A program made the position numbers and the translations under genes. Below the pieces are notes generated by a model. It saw nothing but the letters and a program-made list of their open reading frames with translations, searched no databases and had not been told where the DNA came from. DNA of 64,000 nt from Blastocystis hominis (Eukaryota; Sar; Bigyra; Opalinata; Blastocystidae): contig NW_013171819.1 in NCBI RefSeq assembly GCF_000151665.1, positions 124,001 through 188,000 of the forward strand, read 5' to 3'. The stretch's first letter is position 1. The number at the start of each line of letters is the position of its first letter. Below are positions 1 to 11,763 of this stretch, in pieces.

Positions 1-1298
1 TCGCTGCGCGGCGTCTCCCCATTCTCGCTAACATTATGATTCCCTCTACACCACTGCGAAGGCCGCGCTGCGAGCCAATCGAAAGGAGCTGCAATGTGTA
101 GCGTTTCACTTCGTCGGGGCACCAAAGTCGCTCGTATGCTTTCAAAATTTTCTCGAGAAGGGTTTCGTTCTCGGGGAGATACTCGATTCCCTCCTTCAGA
201 ATCAACGCAGACGTTTTGAAATCGCCGAAAATGTTTTCGACGCGACTCCATTCGAGCCAACACACATAGCAAGTCGGAAACTTGTGGCACAGCTCTTCTA
301 ACAAGGCGAGTTTCTCGCGGTAGTTCTCTTTCGAGCAGTTTTCACGCGCCTTCTCGATCGTTTTCTGGATTTCCGGGTACTCAGGGCTTCCCTTGATGAT
401 GATTGGAGTGTTCAAACGAGGAGAAGGGATTTGAAACAGAGCCAGGGAGTCGACAGATGGAGGCTCTTCGAAGGGCTCTGCGGAAAGAATAGAGTGGGAC
501 TCGGAAGATCGGCAAATGAAAGGAATAAACGATGGAGAGGAGGAAGAAGAAGAAGCATTAGAAGGAGAAGCAGAAGAATGGGGTGTGAGTAAAGGAGAAA
601 CACCCGAGGATTCCGGTTGAAAGGGTTCGATGAAGGGTTGGTTCAGATCGGAAGCAGACATCCAAATGATGTTGTTTTTCGAGGGGTTTGGTGGAGGGAT
701 GAGGTTGTCGAAGGGAGAAAAGGAGGGATACGGAACATCTGGAATTTCGTCGAATAAAATATCATTCGAGAGGTCGAGGGATACTGTGTGATCCTCGATG
801 TCTTTGTTGGGAAAGAAAAACCTCGACTCGTGCAGTGGAGAATCCGTAAAGCCAGAAAGGAACGGAGGAGCCACTGGATATTGGAAACGATCTTCAATGG
901 GACTCAAGCCTGTATAATAGGAGCAGGGCGATTGGGAACGAATTCCTTGTAATTGTTGCGATACTGCAAACGAATTCATATCATAATAGGAGAAGGAATT
1001 GGTAGTTAGTGTTGGAGACATCTGAGACCAGTAACCACTATTGTGAAAGCTATTTCGTGAGGAGAATCCACCAGTAGAACCTATATCGCCTGGATTGGCC
1101 TATTTGTCCTTGACTATCCAATGCAGGATGGGTTTCAACACGAGGACACTGAGAAAATTGAGTAGGGTCTGTACAAATTTCAGAGCCGTTCATATCATTC
1201 GAAGGCGTCGCTTTTTCTACAAATCACGCTAGATCGGAAATGATACTATCACCATATTCATAGGCGTGAAAAGAGTAAGGGATATCTAAATTATTCAT
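1..1298 (-). CDS. HAT/TPR-like repeat protein with long disordered N-terminus (partial)
   Basis: The gene reads leftward and is still open at base 1, so its C-terminus lies outside the window. The ATG at 1298 begins MNNLDIPYSFHAYEY. Two short GT-AG introns (36 nt near 1206-1241 and probably 25 nt near 1090-1114) restore one frame. The first ~280 residues are rich in Ser, Pro, Asn and Phe, including a run of six serines, and look disordered. The last ~120 visible residues are helical, with the alternating pattern of half-a-TPR (HAT) or TPR repeats (CYVCWLEWSRVENIFGDFK, then ALILKEGIEYLPENETLLEK). HAT repeats are typical of RNA-processing scaffolds, but I do not recognise the orthologue. The 25-nt intron is the weakest part of the model. 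Confidence 0.6.
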
Positions 1299-1467
1299 AA
1301 AAATAAAACAATGTTTACCTGAAATGGAGGTGAGACCGCTTATCGGCTAACGAATTATTAACATTATTTCTTGATACAACAGCAGTACAATAATTAACGC
1401 TTCGATCCTTCTGGCGACATTATAAATTTCAAAAAAAACAACAACAAAAGACTCAAACAAACAAAAT

Positions 1468-3827
1468 TCAAAACAATTTCCACTGCCTCATCGACGAGGG
1501 CGAATAGCACAGATCTATCAGCACGATCGACACATTGTCATAGCTCCCTCTCTGCAGCGATATCCAGTACAGAATCTTCGCTATGTCCTACACTCCACGC
1601 CTTCTCCCATCTCTACATCCATCGAATAATCCTCATACAACGCCTCCACGATCTTCCTGCACGCCTGCGGATTCACCACTTCCCAGAACCCGTCCGTCGC
1701 CATCACGATAAACCGGTCGTCCCGCTTCAGCGTGCACTCCCTACCCTCAACCACGCGCTCCAAACCCACCTCACCCAGGGCTCGCAGCTGATTACGTCCC
1801 CTTTAAACCCCTCTACGCCCTCCTTCTCGCGCTCCGCAGACGGGTACTGCCACGTTCCTTCCCGAATCCGCTGGTGCTTCAAGCAGAAATCGCCCAGCGA
1901 CCGCGCCACCTCGATTTCACCGTTCACATAAAACTTGTAGTCCCGCAACGGACCCAGATTCGCGGGGATCGACGCGCTTCCCGTACCCACAAACGGAATT
2001 TTCAGATTCGGACCCGCGCTTCCTGACCCAAATGGAGAAACTGGAGAAACTGGAGAAACCGGAGAAACTGGAGAAACCGAGTCGGAGGGGGAGAAGGAGG
2101 GAGGGGCGACGATGGACCCAAGGCGCGTTCGGGTTTCTTCTTTGTCTGGGCGTGAGCCAATCAGAAAGGTGGAAACAATGCGTCAGCCAGCCGCCCGCGG
2201 CCTCGATGCGCTGGCAATCGAAGAGTGCGCTGTGGACTTGACAGAGCGGCAGCAGCTCTCCCTGTCTGGCGAGATAGCCTCTACGATCAAACCCCGATCA
2301 CTCGCCGACTGCGTGTCGCCGAGATTGGCCACGAACAGATCGCAGTCCTGCAGATAGCACAGCAGACACGTGCATCCGCTCACCGACTCCAGCGGCACTT
2401 CGGCGAGCAACGCCTCCAGCCGCGCCTCCAGCCGCGCGATCATCGCTTGCAGCAGCGCTCTACACGTCATTGCCCGGCCAGATTCCGACGTGCCGCGCAG
2501 CCCTGCCGCGTAGCTCTCCAGAAACACCTCCAGCAAGTGCGTCCGGCAGTACTCCGCGCAGAAGTCTCCGTTGTGCCCGTCGAATCTACCTCGCAATCGC
2601 TCGCCTTCCCCACATCGCGAAGAGCGCCTTCCCCGTCCCTTTCTGGTAAGTGCACCATTGGAAGCGATGATCCGACGTCTCCAGACTCGATCGCGACGCA
2701 GACAGCTCCAGAGCGCGCTCTGAGGGGGCTGGCGGCGAGGCCTGCAGATCGAACGCCACGCAGGAGTTCAGATACACGCGGTCTTCGTTCTGCCGCTTTT
2801 TGTTCTGCGGGTGAAACGGAGAAGCGAAACCGACACAGTAGGAAACGCTCCAGGCGCAGCCGCTGTGCTGCACTTCGGGGATTTCCTCGTCGTCCATGGA
2901 CGCGCTGTGCGATAAGAGCCACTCTTCGCCATCCTGGATCACTAAAATGAGAGATAGAGAGAGAGAAGGAAGGTACTTTGATTGATTTCGTTTTCGGTGA
3001 GAGAAACGCTCGGAGGGACGCTCGAGAGATCGTAGAGGTCGGAGTTCACACTGGAAACACTCGCGTGGCGGAGATAGCGACTGCTGTCTGCGGTGTAGGA
3101 AACTATGCGTGAACGATGGGAAAGAAACAAACAGGGGTAATGGTTGAAATCTTCGTCGCACGGGTCTCGATCGGAGTCACTGCTTGAATCATCCTTCGAG
3201 GACTCTCCGTCCTTGAGTCAACACGAAAGCATTTCAAATACGCTGTGGATGGTACGATCGTCCGAAACAGACAAGTGACTGGTGTACTTAATGAGAGACG
3301 CCTTACAAAAGTAGCTTCTCCAATCGTCCCTCTATGATAATACGAAAGGCACAGGGAAACTTCTTGGTTGCTACGACAACGGAAATGATACTCCGTAGAA
3401 GTACCATCTACACGCATGGACACGACAAATCCATAGGTTGCTTTTTCGTACTACTTAGATCCTTGAAACACGTCCTACATCAAAAATCTTCTCGAACTGA
3501 TTAATAGGGACTTTCACAGTAATAATATCCTTCTTCTTGCTCTGGTATATAATGAAAAAGTTATTCTAGTTCGGAGACAGCAAACGAATCTACATCTATG
3601 TGCAAAAACACAGAGATCCATCGGGTTCCTCTCCAAGTGCGAACCTCCATTTCTATCTCCCCTTCTGTTGACACGGAGAGAGCCTGTAGGTAGTCAAGGG
3701 TGTTAATTGTGGTTCTTCCATACGTGTTGCTGCTTTCTAAACCGTAATAGCCTGTTCCAACAAAAAACGATTCAAACTCATAAAAACAATAGCAAATAGA
3801 CGGGGTAAGATTCCCGTGGGAAAACAT
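1468..3827 (-). CDS. PP2C-family Ser/Thr phosphatase with N-terminal beta-rich extension
   Basis: The metal-dependent PP2C core is complete. It shows RQNEDRVYL, FDGHNG, SGCTCLLCYL, VANLGDTQS, QRIEAAGGWL, EVARSLGDF, DRFIVMATDGFWEVV and RGSYDNVSIVLIDL, so the metal-binding aspartates of FDG, TDG and YDN are present. It should dephosphorylate Ser/Thr; the target is unknown. Two oddities stand out. A ~70-residue insertion before the RSLGD motif carries five tandem Val-Ser-Pro units. A ~270-residue N-terminal extension from the ATG at 3827 looks beta-rich, then acidic and Ser-rich, and matches no family I know. Short introns join the extension to the core, but one junction near 3300 needs a 20-nt intron, so the extension could be a separate gene. 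TGA is at 1468-1470, with a TGTTTGTT motif just downstream. Confidence 0.8.
2033..2078 (-). repeat. 9-bp tandem repeat encoding Val-Ser-Pro units
   Basis: Five near-perfect copies of a 9-bp unit (GTTTCTCCA on the coding strand) add a (VSP)n stretch inside the PP2C catalytic domain, in a loop between the GG motif and RSLGD. Length may vary between isolates. Confidence 0.8.
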
Positions 3828-3894
3828 CGCTTTTTGAACAAACAAAACTACAACGGATTTCCAAATTTGCTATCGAACACGACCTTTTCTAGCA

Positions 3895-4677
3895 TTAAAC
3901 AAGCAACAAACCAAAACCGGTAGGGAAGCGCGGAGTATCATACACAACAGCATTGCGCGCCTTGTACCCAAAGGAAACAATCGATGCGATCTGATATCTT
4001 GAAATAACAGCAAAATGTAAAAAAACAACCTCTTAGGAATCTTCATGATCTGACGAACCTTGTCTTCGGTAAACCCTTCCATGATAAGCGAGTCTACGGT
4101 TGATTCTCTTTCCTAAAAATCTCGTACCGATTCCCTTGCTCTTTGCAAGAAGAATCAAGTTTTGAATCATAAAGCCACACTGCTGGAAAGACCACGCTTC
4201 ACGAGAGAATCGGCGGGGAGAAGTTCTGAACAAGCGAAGGAAGGAAAAGAATAGATCAAAAATCCAGCCAAAGAGAACATTCAAAATGGTGTTCGTGTAG
4301 TACGTAAGAAGGAGGAGACCCATACCGGTGGGAGCGTCCTTCTCTGGATCTACAAATAACACCCTGCAAACTGACAAACTAAGGTCTGACAGAACGAGAA
4401 TTGTCGCTGAGCTGGATCTCACAGCATGATCGTTGCCAGCATCCATTCCTGTAGCGAGATCCTCCAACTTTTCCTTATTGCGCACCACGATGAGCTTGTA
4501 CGGTTGGAGGTTCAGCGAAGTTGGACATCTCTAGTATGTAGAAGATGCACTATATCGAACGAGAGAGTATCCAAGGATTTCCTCCAAGACACCGTCTTCA
4601 ATTGGCTTTCCATCAAAAGCGCGTACACTGTGCCGATCTTCCGTAATTTTCTTCAATTGCTCATAAGAGTTGCTCAT
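3895..4677 (-). CDS. Nitroreductase family protein (FMN-dependent)
   Basis: The protein starts MSNSYEQLKKITEDRHSVR, the standard nitroreductase opening with the FMN-phosphate-binding R-x-S-x-R. A 30-nt intron follows EEILGYSL, then RCPTSLNLQPYKLIVV, the usual 'APSSxNxQPW' segment. Further introns of 30-34 nt lead to SREAWSFQQCGFMIQNLIL, GIDSLIMEGF and the C-terminal FPTGFG. The family reduces nitro compounds, quinones or flavins with NAD(P)H and FMN. In an anaerobic protist such enzymes are candidate activators of nitro-drugs, which is inference only. TAA is at 3895-3897. The start lies 37 bp past the GPN2 stop on the same strand, and the next gene (PP2C) begins 68 bp beyond this stop, so spacing is extremely tight. 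Confidence 0.85.
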
Positions 4678-4713
4678 GGTGAATTAAAAAAACAAAGATA
4701 AAAAGAAGTGTAC

Positions 4714-6048
4714 TCAAATCCAATCATCATCACGAAGAACATACTTATTATTCATTTCTACATTCGAGCAAGCAAACATTTCTTACCTTCAACCATTTCC
4801 CCCATTTCCGAGTCTTTCTTCGCATATACATCCATCACTGCGTTATCGTTCCCTAAATACGACAGCAACGAAAACCCGTTCGCCTTATCCGTTGTTTCCA
4901 CGATCTTTCGAATACTCGTGGGACTCTTCGATCATCATCACAACCCTCTCCAAGCCTACATTGATATCAAGTGGCAGAAACGACAGTAAGCTATAATCAT
5001 TCACAATCTCGCACAGCATCCAATAGAGCTTGCGATACTTTCGCTGGAACGGCGTCCGAGCCCTTCTCACGAACTCTTCTTCATCGCAGACATCGCTCGC
5101 ATCGCTCGCATCGCTTGCATCGAAATCGGCATCGAAATCGGCTTCAGAAGAGCGAGAAAAAGCATCGGAGTTGTTTGCTTCATTATCGTGTGGTTTGTTT
5201 CCATTTGGTTCATTTAATTCTTTTCCATAATCGTTTGCTCGATTCGCTTTGCTTGAATTCTCTGAGTCGCTGCCTTCCGACTCCGCTTCTTCTGTGGGCG
5301 ATTGCAGAGCGCGGTCCACTCCATAGAGCATGAGAGAGAGATCAGGGAGCTCCGTGTAATAGTCCAAATCGTAGTCAATGTCACCGTATTTGGTGATCAG
5401 ATCGATTTTGGAGAGAACATTCACCGCAGGGAGCTCCATGTTAATCTATCGAAAGAATGCGCGGAAGAAAAGCAAACCATCGAAATAAGCGATGTCAGAC
5501 TTGCTGAAATGAACACCTCTGGTTTGGAGCAATAGAAAGAATCAACGAGATTTACTGCCACTAACTATGGGTAAAATGGAGAGAATAAGAAAATACACGA
5601 AATCCTTGATTCTCGAGCTGATTGATAAGTGAGCTGACGTTGTTATTCGAAGTAAATAACTCCACTTGACCAGCAAAATCAAAAATCACATAACTTGCTA
5701 AAGGTCAGCTCAAGAACGATTCAAAAACATGGAAACTCATGAAGTCGATCAAACAACCACTGAATATTCTTTAAGAGGAACTCCATACAAAATAATAATC
5801 CTCCATTCGGACCTAAGTTGTATTCTTCCATCACTTCTTCAAGAGTAATTAGTTCCGTAATATTGATATTGCAGTTATATCTAAAATAGCAAGACAAAAT
5901 GATCTCTATACAAAATATTATCATTCGCAGGATCTAAATTCACGACGATACATTCTCTTCCTATCGTTGCAAAATACTGCTGTAGAGCATAGCAATAGGT
6001 TGATTTTCCAGACCCAGGAGGGCCAAGGACCACTTGACCGTAATGCAT
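4714..6048 (-). CDS. GPN2: GPN-loop GTPase 2
   Basis: The protein opens MHYGQVVLGPPGSGKSTYCY, the GPN-family P-loop, with VVNLDPAND next. The GPN-loop is in LGPNGGLLFCMEFLLKNIQW. Then come the G3 region FDFAGQVELF, the G4 region ELPAVNVLSKIDLI, DLDYYTELPDLSLML and the C-terminal DYSLLSFLPLDIN and IRKIVETTDKANGF. This order is diagnostic for GPN2, which acts with GPN1/GPN3 in assembly and nuclear import of RNA polymerases. G3 is DFAGQ rather than the usual DxPGQ. An acidic Ser/Asp-rich insert of ~80 residues sits before the last conserved block. Several ~30-nt introns occur, and the last exon appears to end VLRDDDWI with TGA at 4714-4716. Confidence 0.92.
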
Positions 6049-6167
6049 AAAAAACAATGACAATCAGGAAATATGCCTATGAGAATATATTAGTTAAAAA
6101 ATATAGCAAAAATGTGCAACGCGATAGAATAGTTTTCATTTCACATCTACACTTGTTACTTATACGA

Positions 6168-6198
<31 letters not shown>

Positions 6199-6426
6199 GC
6201 GTGTTGAGTTATTTCGCAGTGGACTTGGCCACTAAGGATGTACAATGGTAAAAAGTAGTTATATCAGTGAATAACACGCAGAATATTGATACAATAGTCA
6301 TTGTGATAATATGGTGCAGGTGACACTTCAAAAACAAACTCTGAATACAGAAAGAATGGTGATGTATGAGATTTGACACATAACAAACCTATTCAAAAAA
6401 GGGAATAGAAGTGTATTAAGCTATCT
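6049..6426. other. Intergenic gap, divergent promoters
   Basis: About 380 bp between the divergent starts of GPN2 (minus) and the first MORN-LRR gene (plus). It is AT-rich and contains a (TA)12 microsatellite. I see no coding signal. Confidence 0.7.
6175..6198. repeat. (TA)12 microsatellite
   Basis: An uninterrupted TA dinucleotide run lies between two divergent genes. It is too long and too far from either ATG to call a TATA box with confidence. Confidence 0.9.
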
Positions 6427-9006
6427 ATGTCGGCTACTGATACACATTCTGATATTTCGGTAGACTGTCGACAACAAAGCAGTGATGAGGAAATCGATTG
6501 GACACAGAATGTTGAGCAACAATTCCAATCCGTTGGTTCCGATGGTGTCAATAATAAAAAAGAAACTATTACAGAGAATCCTCCCTCTGGGAACAAAATG
6601 CTTGTTACAACAGTTCTGGACGGCTCAATTGAGAGAAAAGAATTATTAAATAAGTACGGAGTGATTATAGCGCACATAGACGAAAAAAGAAAAAAGAAGG
6701 ATCAACAATGCTTGTTGTACTACAAGACTGGTGTTATGTTCTATCGTGGATGTATTAAAAACGGTTTTCGCACGGGATATGGAATTGAATATAACGATTA
6801 TGGTTTAAAAATGTTTGAGGGATCATTCGAAAATGGTGTTCGTTCAGGAAATGGAAAGGAATTTGATTGCAATGGAAAAGTTATATTTTCTGGGTGCTAT
6901 TGTCAAAATAAACGTGAAGGCAAGGGGAAAGAGTATTATCCGAATGGGAAATTACTGTTTGAAGGGTATTTTCACCAGGGGTTCCGTCAAGGGAAGGGAA
7001 TCGAATACAATGAAAATGGTGAGGGTAAAGAAGCAATCTATGAAAGAGGCGTGATTAATGTGCACTTCGTTCCTTCCACAGAGTTGAAGAAATACTGGGT
7101 AGAGACAGATACAGAGAGTGGTTCCAGGGTTCTCTGTCAAATTGATGATTTGGGAAAACGTTTTGGAATTTGCTATTTCTATTTGCATGACACGATTCAG
7201 CGTGTGAGTCGATGGAAGGATGGGGCTGAGATAGAAATCCTAAAATCGTTTAACAATAACAAAATGATTGAATATTCCCATGGAGTAAAAGTATATGAAG
7301 GAGAATATGAGAATTCTATGCTTCTAAATTATTGTCGATATGGAAAGGGAATGGAATTTCTATCAAATGGAACTACTATGGTTTTCAATGGTAGTTACAG
7401 AGATGGAAAGAGGAATGGAACAGGGATTGCTTATCGTAATAATGCACCAGTATATAATGGATTATGGGTAAATGGGCACCGATTGTGGTGTGTCATTATG
7501 CTACATGAATTCTATGTGATTCTGTTTTTTGGCATTACGGCAGCACTCTTTTTTCTATTTGATATTCCCTTCATCATTTGGTTTATTATTCCCATCCTCT
7601 TTATATGGAGAAGAGTTTCTCTCATTCGGTGTGAAGTAGACTGTTTATTGGCAAACCATAACTATCTAAAGAGGCATTTCATTGTGGGAAATGGATGTTG
7701 CAATTGCCAACAATCTTTGACCATCCATCCCTATTTGATAAAATCAATCGAAATCGGTGATAATTGTTTTGGCTCAGTGCAAAGATTCGAAATCGATGGA
7801 TTGAATCGATTGAAAACTATCAAAATCGGAAACAATTCATTCACTCAGAAAAAGAGTTGGTATGGAAATGATAAATCGAAATCATTTCACATATTGAATT
7901 GTGAATCATTGGAATCCATTCAAATTGGTAGATATAGTTTCAGTGATTTTGCTGGAAATTTTGAGCTGAAGAATCTACCACAATTAAAATCCATCCAGAT
8001 TGGTAAGGAATATAGTGATTCATATAATTTTTGTTATAGCTCGTTTGTGCTTCGAGGTATTGATGTGATATGGAATATGGGATAATGCATAGATCTTCCA
8101 AATCTACAATCCATTACATTAGGTTCTGGAGCATTTTCAAAAAGTGAAGAATTCTGTCTATATAATCTTGATTCCTTAGAAAAGATAGATAATTTACATG
8201 GTAATTATGGAGCAGTAAAAGTGTTCAAAATCGATGGATTGAAACGATTGAAAACTATCAATATCAGAAATGAATCGTTTTGTACTGCAAAGAGCATTGA
8301 GGGATATGATGAATCGAAATCATTCCACATAATGAATTGTGAATCATTGGAATCCATTCAAATTGGTGAATGGAGTTTTAGACAGTTTGGAGGCGAATTT
8401 GAATTGAAGAATCTACCACAATTACAATCCGTTAAAATAGGTGCATTTGGAAGTGGTTCACGCAATTTCTTTGGCAGTTCCTTTGTCGTTCGAGGTATTG
8501 ATATGATATTGAGTATTTGGATAATGATCAGATCTTCCAAATCTAAAATTCATTACATTAGGTGATTGGGCATTCCATTATTGCTTATCGACAGTAATTG
8601 AAAGTACTGATAAAAGGTGAATGAGTTGATTGATGTAGATCTTCCATCGTTACAATCCATTAAACTCGGACAAGAAACACTTACTGGAAGAGGCAATGAA
8701 TCCTGCTCCTTGATATTGCGAAGTTTGAATGCAATGATTCGACTTGATTGAGTGTAGATCTTCCAAATCTTACATCCATCAAATCAAATGGAAATAGTTT
8801 CTATAATCCTCGTTCAGTTACCTTGGAGAGTAGTTCTAAATTGTGAATATTGATTGTATTTAGATATTCCAAAAATTAAGAATCTTAGTCTCGATAATGC
8901 CTTTGGACAAGTTGAATCAAAATCTATTTCGAGTATGTAGTTGATTGCTAGTCACTTTCTAGATATCTCTGTAATATTCAGCCAATTCATTAATATAAAT
9001 AACTAA
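6427..9006 (+). CDS. MORN-repeat / leucine-rich-repeat membrane protein (family copy A)
   Basis: Exons are 6427-8056, 8093-8494, 8532-8603, 8639-8722, 8758-8829, 8864-8932 and 8963-9006 (TAA), giving ~790 aa. All introns are 30-37 nt and in phase 1. Residues ~100-350 hold MORN-like repeats (for example GYGIEYNDYG, GKGKEYYPNG). A hydrophobic hairpin around residues 362-395 (FYVILFFGITAALFFLFDIP, then FIIWFIIPILFIW) suggests membrane insertion, a feature the other three copies lack. The C-terminal half is LRR of the BspA-like type (LESIQIGRYSF, LKSIQIG). From 8093 on, each repeat begins DLPxLxSI at an exon start. Exon 2 holds two units fused without an intron. Function is unknown; membrane-associated scaffolding or surface display is inference. 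Confidence 0.85.
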
Positions 9007-9124
9007 TCTATGAATTGTTTGTGCTCAAACAGCAGAGTTTATACTCAATAAGCGTCTATTCTCTGTTGGCTGTTCCTTCTTATAAATATATACAAACCTA
9101 TTCATCATGTATCATCCACCACTC

Positions 9125-11763
9125 CTACGCAACAACTAATATTACTATCATAACATAAGCAGTTATTAATAAAGCTTTCTTTATATAAATAAAAATACCC
9201 TCCGGTACATCTTCTTCCTTTTGGTTGGTATTGTCATTCACAACTACGGAGCTCCAGTCAAATCCTCCTGTCACCACAATCGAAACTGGCTGTATCGAAG
9301 TACTCAAACTTCGACGAGTCACCTTCACTTGAATCTTGTTCGATTCTTTTGTCATCCATCCCACTGTTGTAGCATTTAACGAAATCACTTGCACATTGTT
9401 ATAGTCATCAGGACCATCCAATCTATGCTCGATGCTATCCAATGCAACTACTCGTTCGGATAGAAATAGGTGGTCGAGCCTACAGAGTTTGCGGTCAATC
9501 CAACAGTGTTCACAATGACATTCTTAGAGTAAATAGAGGCTGGAGGATCTGTGTAGGCCATGGTGACTTTGAAGGGTATTGAAGAGTGAGGAAGTGAAGG
9601 AACCAATCTTTTTTCCTATTATTAAATTTCAAGGGATATGTTCGTAATCGTGAATTCAAGTGTGAACGATTCCTTCTTCTCGTTGATCTGCCCATAAAAC
9701 AAAAACAGTTCGAAATCGCTCTCGCCATCGTAGTGAAGCACACGATCCAGCTGCACTCGACCATGACCTTCAAAATAGAAGTGGTTTTCATCATGGGGAT
9801 AACAATCCATAAATTTACTGCAGTATCCTATCGTAGGCTGTCCACTGTGAACCACCATCGCTTTGATCAGCGAAGCTCGCACATCCAGCTCTTCTACCCA
9901 TCATTTAAAAACCCCATTCTCACGATTATGATAACTCTTCTCCTTCAGATATTGCGTGATCAAAGCCACGATTCCAGCCACAGCGGGTGTGGCCATCGAA
10001 GTTCCAGGCATCTCCACCACACCGCCATGGTTATCGCAGTTCAATCCGCAATCCTCTTTACTCAGAGACTTGGCTGAGAATTGCTCGCCTGGAGCCACAA
10101 TATCGGGCTTGATAGTATGTCGTGTTGGCCTTCCGCGCGAAGAGAAATACGTGATGTAGTTCTTTCCGTCATGATTTCGCTCGGAATGCGTCGCTCCGAC
10201 AGTAATCACGTTCTTAGAAAGGGCGGGTGATGTCACCGATCCAAATCTATATTGATACAAGTTCTGTGTGACAACCCTCCTTCTCCTTCATTGCCAGCTG
10301 CGAATAGAATGAGCATATCGTCATGATCCCAAACGAACTCATCCGTCTGAACACAGAATGAGTCATAAAAAAACTCATCTCTAGATCCCCAAGAATTCGA
10401 ACTTATTCGAACATCATTGTTGTATCTATCCATGTCTTAATTAAACTTAAAATATACAAGTATTTCATGTAGTAGTCATCATATATATTCTTGGGAAGAT
10501 ATAAATATCCGTCGTTATCTTCCAAATCGACAAACAGCAACTTCGCTTCCTCGGCGATTCCCTATCTCTCATCCCTCCATCATCATCATCGTCATACATT
10601 GTACAGAGCATCTGAGCTGTTGCTGCTGTCATACGCCTTTCCGGCGATCGTTCCACACACGTGCGTGCCGTGGCCATCCGTCGAAGTCTCATCTTTTCCA
10701 AAGAGAGGAACATACAGAGAGATCTTTCGATGATCGGAAGACCCACTCTCGGCTCTCTTCACTGAATGATCGGGGTCGTAGAAATAAGTGCTTTTCCAAT
10801 CGATCCCAGAATCACCCACTCCAACGAGCACGTTTCGACCGTTCAGATTATGGAGTTTGTAGATCTTTGACGACTCGCCAGATGCGTCATAATAACCATC
10901 TGCCAAGGACTGCTGAGCATAATCATTGAGTTGGCCTACAAATGAAAGAGCGAGTGAACTAGGAACGCAAATGGTGAAGTTTCCACTTGGGTTTCAATGA
11001 TACAGAGAGAATATCCTTCTGGGAAAGGAGATTCGCGAGAGGAAGAAGAGGGCGAGCGAGAGAACTCTTCACCATCTTCTGTGATGACTGCAGTTGTTGG
11101 GATGAACTCGAAGGTCTCAATATCTTGAGAGATCGAGTGATTACAGCAGGGGCTTAACATAAACAAAGCAAAACTAGGTTTACTGTTTTCGTCTTCATTT
11201 GGATCTTGGTTGTCAGCAAAATTCAGATTGAGTAATTTCTCTTCAGAGCCGGAAATGCTCGAAATTGACAAGGACACGGCGGTGTGGTTCTTAGAGGCCT
11301 TCGATAGAGCAGTCACAACAGATGGACTGACTCGTGCTAGAAGAGGAATGGGAGCATAAGAGTCAATCATAGACTTGAAGGGATTTCTGTTCAAGAACGA
11401 CTCTTTGCAAGTCACAACCACACACTTGTTTTGTCCTCCAACGTACTCCATATTTTGATAGCCAAAACTCGTCAGAAAACCAATTCTTTTAGAAAAATCG
11501 GCCACTGTATAGCCATCCTTTAACATTACATAATAACGGTCGTAATCACTTGAGAGTGAACGATCTTGGTTGGAAGACATATCACTGACCTAGCTATGAA
11601 GAGAGGAATGCTTCCTTACATCAAACTCGTCTTCAATGTCCTCTTCTGGCAAAAATGAAAGGGAAGTGGAGAGATGTGTCATGAAAGATGATACAAGTGG
11701 CTTAGAAGCGCTTGCCACAGATGAAAGAAGAAAAATCGCCAATAACAGTGAAAATGTATTCAT
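9125..11763 (-). CDS. Secreted/membrane-anchored subtilisin-like serine protease
   Basis: The signal peptide MNTFSLLLAIFLLSSVASA starts at 11763. A 30-nt intron follows, then a ~230-residue propeptide-like region. The S8 catalytic core is complete: Asp in VLVGVGDSGIDW, His in DGHGTHVCGTIAG, the oxyanion Asn in LILFAAGNEGEGG and Ser in MPGTSMATPAVAG, with SSRGRPTRHTIKPDIVAPG between. A beta-rich C-terminal domain precedes a hydrophobic stretch near the stop (ALLITAYVMIVILVVA), which suggests a type I membrane anchor. The enzyme should cleave proteins outside the cell or in the endomembrane system; the substrate is unknown. It has several 29-30-nt introns. TAG is at 9125-9127, convergent with MORN-LRR copy A 118 bp away. 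Confidence 0.88.

Noticed and set aside
6175-6198. (TA)12 as a TATA box for MORN-LRR copy A
   Set aside because: It is about 230 bp from the ATG, far too long, and there is no comparable element in the other family members.
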